Below are positions 15,325-17,248 of a stretch of DNA of 17,248 nucleotides, in pieces (positions within the stretch are counted from its first letter, which is position 1; the number at the start of each line of letters is the position of its first letter). Where the stretch lies: assembly GCA_902475025.1 (NCBI GenBank), contig CABRXX010000058.1, positions 1 to 17,248 on the forward strand, in the 5' to 3' direction. The translations under genes and the position numbers were made by a program. This DNA comes from Merdiplasma sp905207905. Lineage in GTDB: Bacteria; Bacillota; Clostridia; Lachnospirales; Lachnospiraceae. The notes beneath the pieces were generated by a model, which saw only the letters and a list, made by a program, of their open reading frames with translations, searched no databases and was not told the origin of the DNA.

Positions 15325-15353
15325 TAGACGCGGAAGTGGGTTAATGGTATAAT
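15325..15353 (+). promoter_or_regulatory. Extended -10 promoter of the flavodiiron gene
   Basis: A perfect TATAAT lies at 15348-15353, preceded by TG-G (extended -10, 15345-15347) and, 17 bases upstream, TAGACG (15325-15330, four of six -35 matches). Transcription would start near 15360, some 25 bases before the ATG, leaving room only for the ribosome binding site AAAGGAGG. It begins 5 bases after the hflC stop codon, and no terminator separates the two, so read-through from hflKC is also possible. No clear Rex or PerR site is seen. Confidence 0.75.
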
Positions 15354-15383
15354 AAGGGCACGAAAGTAAAGGAGGTTATTCCC

Positions 15384-17228
15384 ATGTATTGTTACAGAAA
15401 AGTAAAGGAAGATCTGTACTGGGTAGGAGCCAACGACAGACGCCTGGCTATGTTTGAGGGTGTCTACTCCGTACCGGATGGAGTTTCCTACAATTCTTAT
15501 TTATTAATGGATGAAAAGACCGTGTTGTTTGACACGGTGGATAAGGCGGTTTCTGATACATTTTTTGAAAATGTGGAAGCTGTTTTGGGAGACCGGAGTC
15601 TGGATTATGTGATTATCCATCATATGGAGCCGGATCACTCTGCGACTCTGGACGGCTTGGTGCGCCGTTATCCGGATATGAAGATCATTTGCAATGAAAA
15701 AACGGTTGCCATGATGAAGCAGTTCTTTGAGTTTGATGTGGATTCCAGAGCGGTCTTAATGAAAGAAGGCAGCAGCTTTAATACCGGTAAGCACAACCTG
15801 GTATTTGTGATGGCGCCCATGGTTCACTGGCCGGAGGTTATGGTTTCCTATGATACTACAGACAAGATTCTGTTTTCCGCAGATGCTTTCGGATGCTTCG
15901 GCGCATTAAACGGCGCTTTGTTTGCAGACGAAGTGGACTTTATGCGCGACTATCTGGATGAGGCAAGAAGATACTACACCAATATTGTTGGTAAGTATGG
16001 CACACAGGTACAGGCTATCCTGAAAAAGGCGTCTGCCCTGGAGATCGATATGATCTGTCCGCTGCACGGGTTTGTATGGAGAAAAGGTCACGGCGATTTT
16101 ATCAGCAAATATATGCATTGGAGTACCTATACACCGGAAGAGAATGCGGTGATGATTGCCTATGCTTCTGTATACGGACATACAGAGAATGCAGCAGAGG
16201 TTTTAGCATGCAAGCTTCGTGAGGTCGGTATTAAGACCGTGATGTTTGACGTGTCTGTGACACCGGCATCTGACATTATCTCTGCCTGCTTCCGCTACAG
16301 CCATTTGGTATTCGCTTCCACTACCTACAATGCAGGTATTTTTGTAAATATGGAAGCGCTGCTTCATGATCTGGCTGCTCATAATATCCAGAACCGTACG
16401 GTAGCTCTGATTGAGAATGGATCCTGGGCGCCTACCAGCGGCAAGCTGATGAGAGAGATCCTGTCCGGATGCAAGAATATCACCTTCATTGACACAGAGC
16501 TGTCTGTGAAATCTTCTGTAAAGGCAGATCAGATGGCAGTGATCGATCAGATGGTGAAAGAGATTGCAGCTACCATGCCTAAAAAGACAGAAGTAAGTCA
16601 GGTTCCAGCAGGTGAGGTAGATGCCAATGCCATGTTCAAGCTTTCTTACGGACTGTTTGTGCTCACTGCAAAGGAAGGGGATAAGGATAATGGCTGCATT
16701 ATCAATACAACTGTACAGCTTACAGATACCCCGAAGCGCATTACCATTGCAGTGAATAAGGCAAATGCTACTCATGATATGATTAAGAATACCGGTGTAT
16801 TCAATGTTTCTGTTCTTTCCACAGATGCTCCCTTCCAGATGTTCCAGCATTTTGGCTTCCAGAGCGGAAGAGATGTGGACAAGTTTGCAGGCTATGAGAA
16901 TGCACAGCGCTCTGCCAACGGATTGTACTACCTTACTTCCGGCAGCAATGCTGTGATTTCCGGACAGGTGATTGAGGCAAGGGATTACGGTACGCATACC
17001 CTGTTTGTGGCAGATGTGACAGAGGCGAGAATCATCTCAGATGTTCCCAGTGTGACCTATCAGTATTACTTCGATCATATTAAACCAAAGCCCCAGCCTA
17101 CAGATGAGAAGAAGGTGGGATGGATCTGTAAGATCTGCGGATTCGTATATGAAGGTGAAGAGCTTCCGGCAGATTATATCTGCCCGCTGTGTAAGCATGG
17201 CGCTGAGGACTTTGAGAAGATCCAGTAA
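15384..17228 (+). CDS. Flavodiiron protein fused to flavin reductase and rubredoxin domains
   Basis: A 614-residue cytosolic oxidoreductase that should reduce O2 to water or NO to N2O. Order of domains: diiron metallo-beta-lactamase-like (1-250) with ligands H80, E82, D84 (HMEPDH), H148 (MVHWPE), D167 (SADAFG) and H228 (PLHGF); flavodoxin-like FMN domain (about 253-398; ASVYGHTENAA and STTYNAG loops); flavin reductase domain (about 412-568; FKLSYGLFVLTAKEGDKDNGCIINT); and C-terminal rubredoxin (577-614) with C582, C585, C600 and C603. The rubredoxin has only 14 residues between its cysteine pairs, the short-spacer type. In Moorella thermoacetica FprA and Hrb (flavin reductase plus rubredoxin) are separate neighbouring genes; here both are in one chain. 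ATG is placed by a perfect GGAGG at 15371-15375. All catalytic residues are present. Confidence 0.93.
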   Translation: MYCYRKVKEDLYWVGANDRRLAMFEGVYSVPDGVSYNSYLLMDEKTVLFDTVDKAVSDTFFENVEAVLGDRSLDYVIIHHMEPDHSATLDGLVRRYPDMKIICNEKTVAMMKQFFEFDVDSRAVLMKEGSSFNTGKHNLVFVMAPMVHWPEVMVSYDTTDKILFSADAFGCFGALNGALFADEVDFMRDYLDEARRYYTNIVGKYGTQVQAILKKASALEIDMICPLHGFVWRKGHGDFISKYMHWSTYTPEENAVMIAYASVYGHTENAAEVLACKLREVGIKTVMFDVSVTPASDIISACFRYSHLVFASTTYNAGIFVNMEALLHDLAAHNIQNRTVALIENGSWAPTSGKLMREILSGCKNITFIDTELSVKSSVKADQMAVIDQMVKEIAATMPKKTEVSQVPAGEVDANAMFKLSYGLFVLTAKEGDKDNGCIINTTVQLTDTPKRITIAVNKANATHDMIKNTGVFNVSVLSTDAPFQMFQHFGFQSGRDVDKFAGYENAQRSANGLYYLTSGSNAVISGQVIEARDYGTHTLFVADVTEARIISDVPSVTYQYYFDHIKPKPQPTDEKKVGWICKICGFVYEGEELPADYICPLCKHGAEDFEKIQ

Positions 17229-17247
17229 GGGCATGGTTCAAGCCCTT
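17227..17247 (+). terminator. Start of a probable terminator after the flavodiiron gene (cut by window end)
   Basis: AAGGGC (17227-17232) pairs with GCCCTT (17242-17247) around a 9-base loop. The left arm begins inside the TAA stop codon. The window ends one base later, so a following T-run cannot be checked. Confidence 0.5.
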
Positions 17248-17248
17248 G

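Noticed and set aside
16203..16997. Minus-strand open frame of 264 codons inside the flavodiiron gene
   Set aside because: Antisense to the flavodoxin and flavin reductase domains, cysteine- and histidine-rich random-looking sequence; shadow frame.

Overview
The window looks like chromosomal DNA of an anaerobic Gram-positive bacterium of the Clostridia, probably Lachnospiraceae-like. This is inferred from AGGAGG-type ribosome binding sites before most genes, A/G-rich codons in moderate-GC coding sequence, an anaerobe-type flavodiiron protein and the gene families present; no marker gene fixes the species. All recognised genes are on the + strand. I see no RNA gene, CRISPR array, insertion sequence or phage gene.

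Region 1 (1-1324): azlC and azlD, a two-subunit branched-chain amino acid exporter, preceded by a repeat-rich control region and closed by a long-stem terminator. Region 2 (1325-1672): a gene-free stretch ending in a good sigma-A-type promoter and a striking cluster of inverted repeats, the likely operator of the TetR-family regulator that follows.

Region 3 (1673-12025): a nine-gene unit with very short gaps or overlaps: TetR regulator, two tandem amidohydrolase-family proteins, a cytosolic prolyl oligopeptidase, and a complete dipeptide/oligopeptide ABC importer (two permeases, two ATPases, one secreted binding protein), then a strong terminator. The simplest reading is a regulated peptide uptake and breakdown module: the importer brings in short peptides, the prolyl oligopeptidase cuts after proline, and the amidohydrolase(s) act on the released dipeptides or a related amide. 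The most unusual point is that the first amidohydrolase has lost every metal-binding residue that its neighbour keeps, so the pair looks like an active enzyme plus a catalytically dead partner.

Region 4 (12026-13038): a single metallo-beta-lactamase-fold hydrolase gene with a 9-bp inverted repeat in its leader. Region 5 (13195-15319): hflK-hflC, two SPFH/prohibitin-family membrane proteins with acidic extensions. Region 6 (15320-17248): a flavodiiron protein fused to a flavin reductase domain and a short-spacer rubredoxin, an all-in-one O2 or NO reductase with its own extended -10 promoter; the window ends inside its probable terminator.
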